In this document: piece after piece, positions 19,698 to 27,673 of the stretch
Numbering within the stretch: the stretch's first letter is position 1
Layout of the letters: each line of letters opens with the position of its first letter
Assembly: GCA_016199745.1 (NCBI GenBank)
Contig: JACQFZ010000071.1
Coordinates: forward strand, 124,001 to 188,000
Source: Gammaproteobacteria bacterium
Lineage (GTDB): Bacteria; Pseudomonadota; Gammaproteobacteria; Acidiferrobacterales; Sulfurifustaceae
Length of the DNA: 64,000 bases
Direction: 5' to 3'
Program-made: the position numbers and the translations under genes
The notes under the pieces: model-generated
What the model was told of the DNA's origin: nothing
What the model saw: only the letters and a program-made list of their open reading frames with translations
Databases searched by the model: none

Positions 19698-19890
19698 ACG
19701 CTTCCGGCCAGGTCACCACTAGATAAAACAGGTTGACAATAAGGGCGATCAGTAGGATGCGAAAGGTCCATCGCAACATGGCGCTAATACGGGAAAGATG
19801 CGTGCCATTGCGCGGGCTATCTTGCGCCGCTTGGAATTAGGAGATGTCATTGGTTCATTAGACGTTAGTACGGCCGCAATTCCTTGACGG
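19698..19890 (-). pseudogene. mtgA: Decayed duplicate of the mtgA 5' end and upstream region
   Basis: The reverse strand from about 19850 reads ATGACATCTCCTAA... encoding MTSPNSKRRK, almost identical to the MtgA start [10 protein letters not shown]. It then aligns with mtgA through the membrane helix and the VTWP motif, but it has a one-base deletion after about 14 codons and a stop soon after GEALTWP-equivalent codons. Upstream, GTACGGCCGCAATTCCTTGA matches the mtgA upstream region at about 14035-14055. Orientation is the same as the intact gene, so the 5.7-kb accessory block is bracketed by imperfect direct repeats. The fragment is non-coding. Confidence 0.85.
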
Positions 19891-20081
19891 TTATCCCCTT
19901 AAACTCTAGCCTTTGACGCCATAACACCAAATGCGCAGGGAAAGAGCGTGTGCTAGCACAACAAGGTCGTCTCATTTTTCGTTCCACATATTACCTCCTC
20001 ACTGCTGTCCACCGGATCGCTCGCGCTGCGCAGCTGGTTGGGAGATGTGTTTTTTGCCAAAAAAATTAAGGGGGGAACCTC

Positions 20082-20489
20082 ATGGAATTAGTGATTAACA
20101 AGGCATATGAAATTGCCAAAGACGCTCTCACAGAAATTCTTTTGGAACGCGCAAAGCGCGCGGTCGATGAAAATACGGCGATTGGACCGCAGGCGCTTGA
20201 GCATGTGAGAAAGGATATTGAAGCCTTAGAGAAGGAGGTAGAGGACTACGAAATACGCTTTGAAATGGCAAAAGAAGCGGTGCAACGCGGAAAGTTGGAC
20301 ATGTCTACCTACGTCCATACGTGCGTTACAACCTTTGCTTCCTCGGAGTCCAAAGGTATTGATAAGCTCATCAAGATAATAGAAGAAATCAGTGGGACCT
20401 CGACCAAGCTTGAGGAGGAAGCCCAGGCACGTATAAGCAAGCAGACGCAACAACTTCGGGATCGCTTAAAAAAGAGAGCGCGCGAATAG
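20082..20489 (+). CDS. Small coiled-coil protein of unknown function
   Basis: A 135-residue, highly charged protein predicted to be almost all helix. Heptad-like stretches occur at about residues 40-70 (RKDIEALEKEVEDYEIRFEM) and 100-135 (STKLEEEAQARISKQTQQLR). There is no signal peptide or membrane segment. The gene has a very strong ribosome site (AAGGGGGGAA) just before its ATG, so it is likely expressed. Base composition and codon use are clearly AT-richer than the flanking core genes, which suggests horizontal origin. I do not recognise the family. Confidence 0.6.
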   Translation: MELVINKAYEIAKDALTEILLERAKRAVDENTAIGPQALEHVRKDIEALEKEVEDYEIRFEMAKEAVQRGKLDMSTYVHTCVTTFASSESKGIDKLIKIIEEISGTSTKLEEEAQARISKQTQQLRDRLKKRARE

Positions 20490-20523
20490 CAAACAAAGGG
20501 CGTTTGGTATTACACCCTTTGAG

Positions 20524-20736
20524 ATGGGACAGATAGGCGCGGCCATCGAAAAATCCCTAAAGAACAGCATAGCCACGAAGAAAGAAGGGAACAATCTGCA
20601 ACAGATTTGTGCCGATATAAGCATACGTCTTAGAAAAATCCGCGACGACATGACACATGATACAGATATCGTGTACTTCGCCAGGGAGTGCCGAGGCTGG
20701 CTCGACAATAGACGCCGTGCCGAAGGAACGCGCTGA
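20524..20736 (+). CDS. Hypothetical small protein
   Basis: A 70-residue basic protein (MGQIGAAIEKSLKNSIATKK...), probably helical, with no recognised motif. It starts 34 bases after the coiled-coil gene, just behind an inverted repeat CAAAGGG/CCCTTTG (about 20493-20522). No clear ribosome site precedes it, so expression is uncertain. Its stop lies three bases before the ATG of the Sel1-type lipoprotein gene, which suggests a three-gene unit of common origin. Composition is AT-rich like its upstream neighbour. Confidence 0.4.
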   Translation: MGQIGAAIEKSLKNSIATKKEGNNLQQICADISIRLRKIRDDMTHDTDIVYFARECRGWLDNRRRAEGTR

Positions 20737-20739
20737 GCC

Positions 20740-21645
20740 ATGCGCACCTTCCTTCAATCAACCATTGCCTCGATATGCATCGTCTTCGCGACGGCATGCA
20801 TCTCTAATCCCGCGACCTATCACGAACAGCGGGAACTTTGTCTTGGCAGGCTCCCCGGACCAGAAAGTCCGGATATGGACGCCTACTCGCAACGTCAACA
20901 GCAGCGCGAAGCATGCCAAACCTTGCTGAACGCGGGCCACGACGATGCGGAGCTGCACTACGCTGTAGGCCGCTTGCTGTATCTGACGGGGCTGACGGAG
21001 GAGATGCAGGAAGCGATTAAACATTTGCGCATTGCCGACAAGGCGGGGAATGCGAAAGCCACCACACTCCTCGGCAATCTGGTAAATAACGACCCGAACG
21101 TCACCAAAGCCATCGGCGGGAAAGATTCTCGGACGTTTTATGAAGAGGCCGCCGCTCGCGGGGATCCGTACGCGCAGGTGTTACTGACAAGCATTATTCA
21201 ACAGAACGCTGTCCTCAAAGAGAACCGATTGCTTTCTCCCGAAGAGCGTCAGCATGTGCTTCATCTGTTACAACAGGCTGCGGCCCAAGGTTATATCCTG
21301 GCGGAGTACCATCTCGGACGCTTCTACTGGAACGTTGCATCCGATACCGATATGGCGATCGCCATGCACCATCTTGAACGGGCAGCTCGGGGCGGTGTTC
21401 GCCAGGCAGCGAAAGAGTTGCAGCAATGGGCCGAAAGGCGGTGCGAGGCGAAAAGAGAGGTCCAAACAGCATCCACCGCAAACTGTAAGGCGGCGGGCAA
21501 AAAACCCGAAGCCGAGACGCAGTGCAAAGCGGCAAGGAAGTTTCAGAAGGAGGCCGAGGCCGAATGCGCTCAAATTCCGGACTTCGGCAATCTGGATGCT
21601 ATGCCCTATCAAAGCGTTATCCCGGACGTCATATTTCGGCCCTAA
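20740..21645 (+). CDS. Sel1/TPR-like repeat lipoprotein
   Basis: A 301-residue protein with a short lipoprotein-like signal (IASICIVFATAC, Cys 20 as candidate lipidation site; -3 is Ala rather than Leu). Helical repeats of the Sel1 class follow: AELHYAVGRLLYLTG, AIKHLRIADKAGNAKATTLL, FYEEAAARGDPYAQVLL, LLQQAAAQGYILAEYHLGRF, AMHHLERAARGGVRQAA. The C-terminal part is rich in Lys, Glu and Cys (CEAKREVQ, CKAAGKKPEAETQCKAARK). It is probably a periplasmic or outer-membrane scaffold. It is third in the AT-richer islet; function is unknown. Confidence 0.65.
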   Translation: MRTFLQSTIASICIVFATACISNPATYHEQRELCLGRLPGPESPDMDAYSQRQQQREACQTLLNAGHDDAELHYAVGRLLYLTGLTEEMQEAIKHLRIADKAGNAKATTLLGNLVNNDPNVTKAIGGKDSRTFYEEAAARGDPYAQVLLTSIIQQNAVLKENRLLSPEERQHVLHLLQQAAAQGYILAEYHLGRFYWNVASDTDMAIAMHHLERAARGGVRQAAKELQQWAERRCEAKREVQTASTANCKAAGKKPEAETQCKAARKFQKEAEAECAQIPDFGNLDAMPYQSVIPDVIFRP

Positions 21646-21710
21646 GCAGGCTCCAGCTCAAATAATTTAATTGTTCGGTATACAACAACCGACGCATACA
21701 TCCTCTGAAA

Positions 21711-21867
21711 GGGGGAGCGATTCGTTGGACAACGTGCAGGCATTTGGGCTAAGGTGGCCCCCGCGTGCTAGGGCCGTGCCCGAATCACCCGGAGGAACAA
21801 CCCGGTCGCTAAAGAACCGGAATGTTATAAAAAAGGCGGGCCCTAAAGGGGCCCGTTTCCATTCCGG
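21711..21867 (+). ncRNA. Candidate structured RNA (leader or small RNA) upstream of the PP-loop gene
   Basis: The 239-bp gap before the PP-loop gene folds extensively. GATTCG (21719-21724) pairs with CGAATC (21781-21786). Inside it GGCA (21739-21742) pairs with TGCC (21777-21780), and GGGC pairs with GCCC. Downstream, CGGGCCC (21837-21843) and GGGCCCG (21849-21855) form a seven-base stem, enclosed by CCGGAATG/CATTCCGG (21817-21824 with 21860-21867). The last hairpin has T residues on both sides, so it can act as a terminator or attenuator. No known riboswitch class was recognised. Confidence 0.4.
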
Positions 21868-21884
21868 ACTACTACTACTTATCT

Positions 21885-22943
21885 ATGACTACCTCCGCCA
21901 ATCCGACACCCCGTAAAGCGGTCGCCCTAATTTCCGGCGGCCTCGATTCTATGTTGGCAGCGCGCGTGATGCAGGATCACGGCGTGCACGTCGAGGGCAT
22001 CAACTTCTATACCGGCTTTTGCGTCGAGGGGCACACGCACGCCATCCGCAACGAGCACCGCGACAAGCCGAAGCGCAACAACGCGCTGTGGGTGGCGGAA
22101 CAGCTCGGCATCAAGCTGCATATCATTGATGTGATCGAAGAATATAAGGATGTCGTGCTCAACCCGAAGCACGGCTACGGCTCGAATTTAAATCCGTGCC
22201 TCGATTGCAAAGGCTTCATGGTCGGCAAAGCGCGCGAGTGGATGGAGGCGAACGGCTTCGACTTCATCATTACCGGCGAAGTCGTCGGCCAACGGCCTAT
22301 GTCGCAGCGCAAAGACACCATGCCGGTGGTCGCGCGCGAATCGGGCGCGTTCGATCGGTTGCTGCGGCCGCTGTGCGCCAAGTTATTGGCGCCGACATTG
22401 CCGGAAGCCGAAGGCTGGGTCGACCGCGAACGACTGTTCGATTTCAACGGCCGCAGTCGCAAACCGCAGATGGCACTAGCCGCGCACTTCGGCATCGAAG
22501 AATACGCCCAGCCCGCCGGCGGCTGCTGTTTCCTGACCAACGAACAGTACTCGAACAAGCTTGCCGACATGTGGCAATCGCGCGGCGAGAAGCGCTACGA
22601 GCTCGAAGATATCCTGCTGCTCAAGGTCGGTCGCCACATCCGACCGGCGCCGCATTTCAAATTGATCATTGCCCGCGACGACGGCGAAAACAATTTTCTG
22701 CTCGGCTTCCGCAAGCGCTACACGCATTTGTTTTCCACCAGTCACAGCGGCCCGTTGGCGCTGATCGATGGCAAAATCGGCGACGACGAGCTGGAGCTGG
22801 CCGCCCGACTGACGGCGCGCTATGGCAAGGGCCGGACCGCCGAGCGCGTGGTAGTTTCTGTTACCGACACCGCCGGCAAGTCGCACGATCTTGAAGTGGC
22901 GCCGCTGCCGATCAATCAAATTCCGGTCAGCTGGTACTTATGA
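21885..22943 (+). CDS. PP-loop ATP-pyrophosphatase, MnmA/ThiI-like putative RNA sulfurtransferase
   Basis: A 352-residue cytoplasmic protein. The N-terminal PP-loop SGGLDS (about residues 17-22) binds ATP and adenylates a substrate. CLDCK (about residues 105-109) and GGCCFLT (about residues 211-217) supply cysteines suited to carrying persulfide sulfur or a metal cluster. The C-terminal part (LLLKVGRHIRPAPHFKLIIA) resembles an RNA-binding appendage. The gene overlaps tusA by ATGA, which strongly suggests sulfur transfer from TusA. It is related to tRNA thiolases but is neither canonical MnmA nor ThiI; the RNA target is unknown. Confidence 0.7.
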   Translation: MTTSANPTPRKAVALISGGLDSMLAARVMQDHGVHVEGINFYTGFCVEGHTHAIRNEHRDKPKRNNALWVAEQLGIKLHIIDVIEEYKDVVLNPKHGYGSNLNPCLDCKGFMVGKAREWMEANGFDFIITGEVVGQRPMSQRKDTMPVVARESGAFDRLLRPLCAKLLAPTLPEAEGWVDRERLFDFNGRSRKPQMALAAHFGIEEYAQPAGGCCFLTNEQYSNKLADMWQSRGEKRYELEDILLLKVGRHIRPAPHFKLIIARDDGENNFLLGFRKRYTHLFSTSHSGPLALIDGKIGDDELELAARLTARYGKGRTAERVVVSVTDTAGKSHDLEVAPLPINQIPVSWYL

Positions 22944-23170
22944 CGCACCAGGTCCTGGACGCGCGCTACCTGCTGTGTCCGCTGCCGGTGATTCGCACGC
23001 AGCAGGCGATCACCAAGCTCGTGCCCGGCGATACGCTCGAAGTTCACGCGACCGACCCGGGCGTGCTGCACGACATCCCGGCCTGGTGTCGGGTTCATGG
23101 ACATGAAGTGATAGGGACGAACAAGGTCGAGGGCGAAATCCACGTGACGGTACGCGTAAAAGCGGCATGA
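22940..23170 (+). CDS. tusA: TusA-family sulfur carrier protein
   Basis: A 76-residue protein with the hallmark CPLP motif (LDARYLLCPLPVIRTQQAI), whose Cys carries persulfide sulfur. It overlaps both the PP-loop gene and the CDF gene by four bases, so the three are translated together. TusA proteins usually deliver sulfur from IscS to the TusBCD-TusE-MnmA relay for tRNA 2-thiouridine, or act in sulfur oxidation. Here the direct neighbour is the likely acceptor. Whether this is the cell's only TusA cannot be told. Confidence 0.9.
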   Translation: MTHQVLDARYLLCPLPVIRTQQAITKLVPGDTLEVHATDPGVLHDIPAWCRVHGHEVIGTNKVEGEIHVTVRVKAA

Positions 23171-24342
23171 GCGGATCGCACGCGCATCCGCACCATCCGT
23201 TCGATACCACCAATCCCGAACGCTACCGGGCAAGCCGCCGCGTTACCTGGGTCAGCGTTGCGTTGAATATCGTGCTGACAATCGCGCAGGTGATCGTCGG
23301 CCTGGTCGGTCATTCGCAAGCGCTGATCGCCGACGGCTTTCACACCCTGTCGGACCTCATCAGCGATATCATCGTGCTGTTCGCCTTGAAGCAAGGCGCC
23401 AAGGCCGCCGATGATGAGCATCCGTACGGCCACGGCCGCATTGAGACTGCCGTCACATTGATTTTGGGCGTGCTGTTAATCGTCGTCGCCGTCGGCATCA
23501 TGTGGCGCGCCGGCGAGCGTTGGTTCGACGCGGCGCCGTTGGTGACACCGTCAGCGATTACTTTCTGGGTCGCGGTCATCACCTTCGGCGCGAAGGAGTG
23601 GCTTTACCGCTATACGTTGCGCACCGCCCAACGCTTCGACTCGGCCATGCTCAAAGCCAACGCTTGGCACCATCGCAGCGACGCGATTTCCTCGCTCATC
23701 GTCATCGCCGGTATCGGCGGCGCCATTTATGGCATCAATTATCTCGACGGCGTCGCCGCCATGTTGGTGTCGGTGATGGTGGCAAAGATCGGTATCGAGC
23801 TCAGCTGGCAAGCCCTGCGCGAATTAGTCGACACTGGCCTCGACGTCGACGACCGCGAATCGATCCGGCGCGTCATCCAAAGTGTCGACGGCGTGCGCGC
23901 ACTGCACTTATTACGTACGCGCCGCCTCGGCGACCGCGCGTTTGTCGACGTTCACATTCTGGTGGATGGCGAGCTCAGCGTTTCCGAGGGACACCACATC
24001 GGCGAAACCGTGCGCACGCGCCTGATCGATGAAATCGAACCGGTAGCCGACGTTACGGTGCATATCGATTCGGAAGAAGATTTAGACGGCGATCCGGAGG
24101 CCGACTTGCCGCTGCGCGACGAAATAGTGGCGCGGCTCGAACGTTACTTCGCGACGATTCCTGAGGCTCGGCTGATCGACCGCACGACGCTGCACTATGT
24201 CGGCGGCCACGTCGATATCGAGCTGCGCTTACCGCTGTCGTCGGCCACCACGCCGGAAACAGGCCTTGCACTGGCGGCGCGCTTCGCCGCCGCTGCCAAG
24301 ATCGATAACGACATTGGACGGGTGGAAGTATGCTTCCACTGA
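23167..24342 (+). CDS. Cation diffusion facilitator (CDF) metal exporter
   Basis: A 391-residue inner-membrane transporter with about six helices and a cytoplasmic C-terminal domain (residues about 220-300) plus a roughly 90-residue extra tail. Metal-site residues are ADGFHTLSD in the second helix and HHRSD in the fifth, an HxxxD/HxxxD pair as in zinc-type CDFs, with HPYGHGR between. CDF proteins exchange Zn, Fe, Mn or Co for protons. The start overlaps tusA. Linkage to a sulfur-transfer pair hints at metal-thiol homeostasis but does not prove it. Confidence 0.88.
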   Translation: MSGSHAHPHHPFDTTNPERYRASRRVTWVSVALNIVLTIAQVIVGLVGHSQALIADGFHTLSDLISDIIVLFALKQGAKAADDEHPYGHGRIETAVTLILGVLLIVVAVGIMWRAGERWFDAAPLVTPSAITFWVAVITFGAKEWLYRYTLRTAQRFDSAMLKANAWHHRSDAISSLIVIAGIGGAIYGINYLDGVAAMLVSVMVAKIGIELSWQALRELVDTGLDVDDRESIRRVIQSVDGVRALHLLRTRRLGDRAFVDVHILVDGELSVSEGHHIGETVRTRLIDEIEPVADVTVHIDSEEDLDGDPEADLPLRDEIVARLERYFATIPEARLIDRTTLHYVGGHVDIELRLPLSSATTPETGLALAARFAAAAKIDNDIGRVEVCFH

Positions 24343-24343
24343 C

Positions 24344-24390
24344 GCACCATGATAGTGTTACCCAACCTCGCCGTGCCCACTTCTGGTGCG
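24344..24390 (+). promoter_or_regulatory. Two NtrC-type binding sites upstream of glnA
   Basis: Site 1 (24344-24359, GCACCA-N3-TAGTGT) and site 2 (24374-24390, TGCCC-N5-TGGTGCG) resemble the NtrC consensus GCACC-N5-GGTGC. Their centres are about 30 bp apart, near three helical turns, and about 80-110 bp upstream of a sigma-54 element, the usual enhancer layout for glnA. Confidence 0.65.
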
Positions 24391-24451
24391 CCTGCTAGCG
24401 TGCCGGAAGGACAGAACCACTAATAATCAATCGCTTAGGTGAACATTCGCC

Positions 24452-24468
24452 TGGGCATAGTTCGTGCA
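24452..24468 (+). promoter_or_regulatory. Sigma-54 (-24/-12) promoter of glnA
   Basis: TGGGCATAGTTCGTGCA contains GG and GC separated by exactly ten bases, the invariant -24/-12 spacing of RpoN promoters. Transcription should start near 24479, about 58 bases before the glnA ATG. The NtrC sites upstream support the assignment; the -24 element is imperfect (GGGCA rather than TGGCA). Confidence 0.65.
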
Positions 24469-24536
24469 CTATGGCGGTGTCCAAAAATTTTTTGGCCACC
24501 ATTACGTTTTTTATTCCTACTTTAGGAGGACCCGAG

Positions 24537-25946
24537 ATGTCTCCCGCCGATGTACTGAAGTTTGTAAAAGAAAATAAGGTGAAGTTTATCGATTTCCGCT
24601 TCACCGACACCAAAGGCAAGGAACAGCACGTCACCGTGCCGACCGGCCAGCTAGAAGCGGCCACCTTCGAAGAAGGAAAGATGTTCGACGGCTCCTCGAT
24701 CTCCGGTTGGAAAGGCATCCAAGAGTCGGACATGATTTTGATGCCCGACGCCGCCACCGCCGTGATGGACCCGTTCATGGAAGAGCCGACCATCATCCTG
24801 CGTTGCGATGTCATCGAACCCGCAACCATGCAAGGTTATGAGCGCTGCCCGCGCTCGCTCGCCAAGCGCGCCGAGGCGTACTTGAAGAGCACCGGCCTTG
24901 CCGACACCGCGTTCTTCGGCCCGGAAGCTGAATTCTTCATCTTCGACGACGTTCGTTGGGGTGCCGATATCAGCGGCTGCTTCGTTAAGCTCGATTCCGA
25001 AGAAGCGTCGTGGAATACCGAGAAGGTTTACGAAGGCGGCAACATGGGTCACCGCCCGGGCGTTAAGGGTGGGTATTTCCCCGTGCCGCCGGTCGACTCG
25101 CAGCAGGACATCCGCTCGGCTATGTGTTTGGCGATGATGGAAATGGGCCTCGAGATCGAAACCCACCATCACGAAGTCGCCACCGCCGGCCAGAACGAGA
25201 TCGGCATGAAGTTCAACACGCTGATCAAGAAGGCCGACGAGCTGCAGATCTATAAATACTGCGTACACAACGTCGCTCACTCCTACGGCAAGACCGCGAC
25301 CTTCATGCCGAAGCCGATCGTTGGTGACAACGGCTCGGGCATGCACGTGCACATGTCGTTAGCCAAAGACGGTAAGAACCTGTTCACCGGCAACGAGTAC
25401 GGCGGCTTGTCGCAAACCGCGCTGTACTACATCGGCGGCGTCATCAAGCACGCCCGTGCGCTGAACGCCATCACCAACTCGCTGACCAATTCGTACAAGC
25501 GCTTGGTACCGGGCTTCGAAGCGCCGGTCATGCTGGCCTACTCCGGCCGTAACCGCTCGGCGTCGATCCGTATCCCGTACGTTGCCAACCCGAAGGGTCG
25601 TCGTATCGAAGTGCGGTTCCCGGATGCGGGCTCGAACCCGTATCTGGCGTTCACTGCGCTGATGATGGCCGGCCTCGACGGCATCATGAACAAAATCCAC
25701 CCGGGCGACGCCATGGACAAGGATCTGTACGACCTGCCGCCGGAAGAAGCGAAGAAGATCCCGACCGTGTGCCACTCGCTCGATATGGCGTTGGAAGCCC
25801 TCGACAAGGATCGCGCGTTCCTGAAGGCCGGCGGTGTGTTCACCGACGACTCGATCGACGCGTACATCGGCCTCAAGATGCAGGAAGTCACGCGCCTGCG
25901 CATGACGACCCATCCGGTCGAGTTCGACATGTACTACAGCGTCTAA
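24537..25946 (+). CDS. glnA: Glutamine synthetase, type I
   Basis: A 469-residue dodecameric enzyme that condenses ammonia with glutamate using ATP, the main ammonium assimilation step. The start is ATG 24537 behind AGGAGGA; an earlier in-frame ATG at 24471 lies at the promoter and is rejected. Marks include FDGSSISGW, the metal and active-site segments [11 protein letters not shown] and [29 protein letters not shown], and the adenylylation loop DLYDLPPEE, whose Tyr is modified by GlnE. It is expressed from NtrC-dependent and possibly other promoters and ends at a strong terminator. Confidence 0.98.
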   Translation: MSPADVLKFVKENKVKFIDFRFTDTKGKEQHVTVPTGQLEAATFEEGKMFDGSSISGWKGIQESDMILMPDAATAVMDPFMEEPTIILRCDVIEPATMQGYERCPRSLAKRAEAYLKSTGLADTAFFGPEAEFFIFDDVRWGADISGCFVKLDSEEASWNTEKVYEGGNMGHRPGVKGGYFPVPPVDSQQDIRSAMCLAMMEMGLEIETHHHEVATAGQNEIGMKFNTLIKKADELQIYKYCVHNVAHSYGKTATFMPKPIVGDNGSGMHVHMSLAKDGKNLFTGNEYGGLSQTALYYIGGVIKHARALNAITNSLTNSYKRLVPGFEAPVMLAYSGRNRSASIRIPYVANPKGRRIEVRFPDAGSNPYLAFTALMMAGLDGIMNKIHPGDAMDKDLYDLPPEEAKKIPTVCHSLDMALEALDKDRAFLKAGGVFTDDSIDAYIGLKMQEVTRLRMTTHPVEFDMYYSV

Positions 25947-25968
25947 GATCTTGATTTAATGCTGTGCG

Positions 25969-25997
25969 AAAACGCCCCCGCTGGGGGCGTTTTTGTT
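25969..25997 (+). terminator. Rho-independent terminator of glnA
   Basis: AACGCCCCC and GGGGGCGTT pair around a GCT loop, followed by a TTTTTG run, 23 bases after the glnA stop. It separates glnA from the downstream membrane-protein gene and ntrBC. Confidence 0.95.
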
Positions 25998-26100
25998 TTC
26001 CCACCTAGCCCGCTCGCTCCCGCTAAATCGCGTCGCCGCTCCTTGCCCCGTCCTAATCAGTCATCTATGGTCCAAACAAGACCATAACTATCCAAAGACT

Positions 26101-27426
26101 ATGAACAAGGTCGGCAAGCTGCTGCTCGTCATCCTCCTACTAATACTCGCCGCTTACGCCGGCCTGAAGACTTATATCAAGTTTCAAGCCCGCTCCTCGA
26201 TCGATCGCGCCATCGAAAATGTAGCGATGTTCGTTGACATCAAATACCGCAGCATCGGCTCTGATCTTATAAAAGGCTCGATCGAGATCGACGATATCAA
26301 AATCACACCGAGAGGCATCAACGACACCGTGTCGATTCGCCAAGCGGCACTCGAAACCGGCAACTTGCGCTACCTGTTCCGACTGTCGGATACCGCCAAG
26401 AAAAACGAAATACCCGACAACCTAACCATCGCTCTGCGCGGCCTACACGCCGATATGGACGGTCAGCTGCTGGCGCTGGTCGATCAGCCCTCGGCGCAAC
26501 GCGATAGTCGTACGTCGTACGTATACAACTGCGGCGATGAGCCGGTGGCAATGAACATCGCGTTGTTACGCCGGCTCGGGTACAGCGAGCTGACGATGGA
26601 CCTCGTGCTCAATTACACGCTTAACAAACAGGCTGAAGTTTTGCGGTTCAGCCTCGACTTCGATATGCAGGACATTCATCAGCTAAAGATGAATGCCAAG
26701 CTCTCTGGTGTGAATACCGATTTTAAGAACAGGCAACAGACGCCGCAGCTTAGGGAAATGGAGTTCCTCTATAAGGATCTCTCGTACTACCAACGTCTGA
26801 AAAATTTCTGCAGCCAGCAGGCGAAGATCAGTGCCGCCGATTATGTGAAGGCCGAATCCGCCGGCGATAGCCTGGTGTTGCGCCAGCTCGGCATCGTGCC
26901 CGGTCCCGGTTTGCGTGAGGCCTATGCCGAATTCCTGACCAACGCCGGCAGCGAATTCAAGGTACGCGTGGCGTCGAACGAAGACATCAATCCAAAGTCG
27001 CTACCGCTGTTCAAACCGGCGGACGTACTTGCGTTGCTGAATGCCGAGGTCAGTATCAACGGCAAGCCGGTCAAAGACTTGAGCTTTGATTTCCGCACGC
27101 GCGCCGAGCCGGTGGTAGCGAAGAGCGACACCGGTCAGGAGGCCACGGCGGCAACGCTACCGGGTCACGCTACCCCCACGACGCCGACGGCATCGAAAGA
27201 ACCGGTCAGTGCCGAACCCGGCTTTCGCGCGGTACCGATCGCCGACCTCGGTCGTTACCTTAATCGCTACGTGCGCATCACCGAGATCGGCCAACCGTCG
27301 CGCGAGGGCGAGTTGATTGAAATCGCCGGCAAAACGGCCATCGTTCAGCGCTACTACAACGGCGGCAACATCCTCATCCGCGTACCGCTCATCCGCATCG
27401 ATAAGATCGAGGTCATGTTCGAGTAG
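26101..27426 (+). CDS. Membrane-anchored periplasmic protein of unknown function between glnA and ntrBC
   Basis: From ATG 26101 the product is about 441 residues, with an N-terminal signal anchor (MNKVGKLLLVILLLILAAYA) and a long periplasmic part. Residues about 25-110 (DIKYRSIGSDLIKGSIEIDD) resemble the start of AsmA/DUF945-like proteins. A Pro/Thr/Ala linker at about 340-375 precedes a conserved-looking C-terminal unit (LGRYLNRYVRITEIGQPSRE through LIRIDKIEVMFE) that looks like a small beta domain. Upstream in-frame codons back to 25993 overlap the terminator and are rejected. I do not recognise the family; nitrogen involvement is suggested by position only. Confidence 0.6.
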   Translation: MNKVGKLLLVILLLILAAYAGLKTYIKFQARSSIDRAIENVAMFVDIKYRSIGSDLIKGSIEIDDIKITPRGINDTVSIRQAALETGNLRYLFRLSDTAKKNEIPDNLTIALRGLHADMDGQLLALVDQPSAQRDSRTSYVYNCGDEPVAMNIALLRRLGYSELTMDLVLNYTLNKQAEVLRFSLDFDMQDIHQLKMNAKLSGVNTDFKNRQQTPQLREMEFLYKDLSYYQRLKNFCSQQAKISAADYVKAESAGDSLVLRQLGIVPGPGLREAYAEFLTNAGSEFKVRVASNEDINPKSLPLFKPADVLALLNAEVSINGKPVKDLSFDFRTRAEPVVAKSDTGQEATAATLPGHATPTTPTASKEPVSAEPGFRAVPIADLGRYLNRYVRITEIGQPSREGELIEIAGKTAIVQRYYNGGNILIRVPLIRIDKIEVMFE

Positions 27427-27542
27427 TCAGCAACGAAGCTCCGTTTAATCGACGACGCCAGTCTGAACAGCGCTATTTTCTGACGTCTCGCCCTTAAGTA
27501 TTCCTCGAAGCCTCAATACCAGCCCAACATTGGGCGCATTAT

Positions 27543-27577
27543 TTAACAATGCCCATTGTGTGCCCTATAATGGTGCG
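27543..27577 (+). promoter_or_regulatory. Sigma-70 promoter of ntrBC with an NtrC site on the -10 box
   Basis: TTAACA (27543-27548), 17 bases, then TATAAT (27566-27571) make a near-consensus promoter starting near 27578. TGCCC-N5-TGGTGCG (27561-27577) overlaps the -10 box and has the same form as the glnA site at 24374. An NtrC dimer here should block RNA polymerase, as NtrC does at the enterobacterial glnL promoter. Confidence 0.7.
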
Positions 27578-27673
27578 AATGTCGCCCCTAAACTCGAAGC
27601 GCAAGCGCCAAGCTATTAAAAATAAAAGGAAAGAAATATTGGCGCGGCGTTTGCTAACAGCGGTTTGAAATCC

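Noticed and set aside
19906-20081. Possible tRNA or attachment site before the AT-rich islet
   Set aside because: No cloverleaf, CCA end or duplicated core could be found; only the ribosome site of the next gene is evident.
21671-21916. 81-codon open frame before the PP-loop gene
   Set aside because: It overlaps the structured RNA and the PP-loop start and has unlikely composition.
24471-24536. Earlier ATG for glnA
   Set aside because: It falls at the predicted sigma-54 transcription start and lacks a ribosome site; ATG 24537 has AGGAGGA and gives the family length.
25993-26100. Earlier start for the membrane-anchored protein
   Set aside because: It would begin inside the glnA terminator; the signal anchor starts cleanly at 26101.
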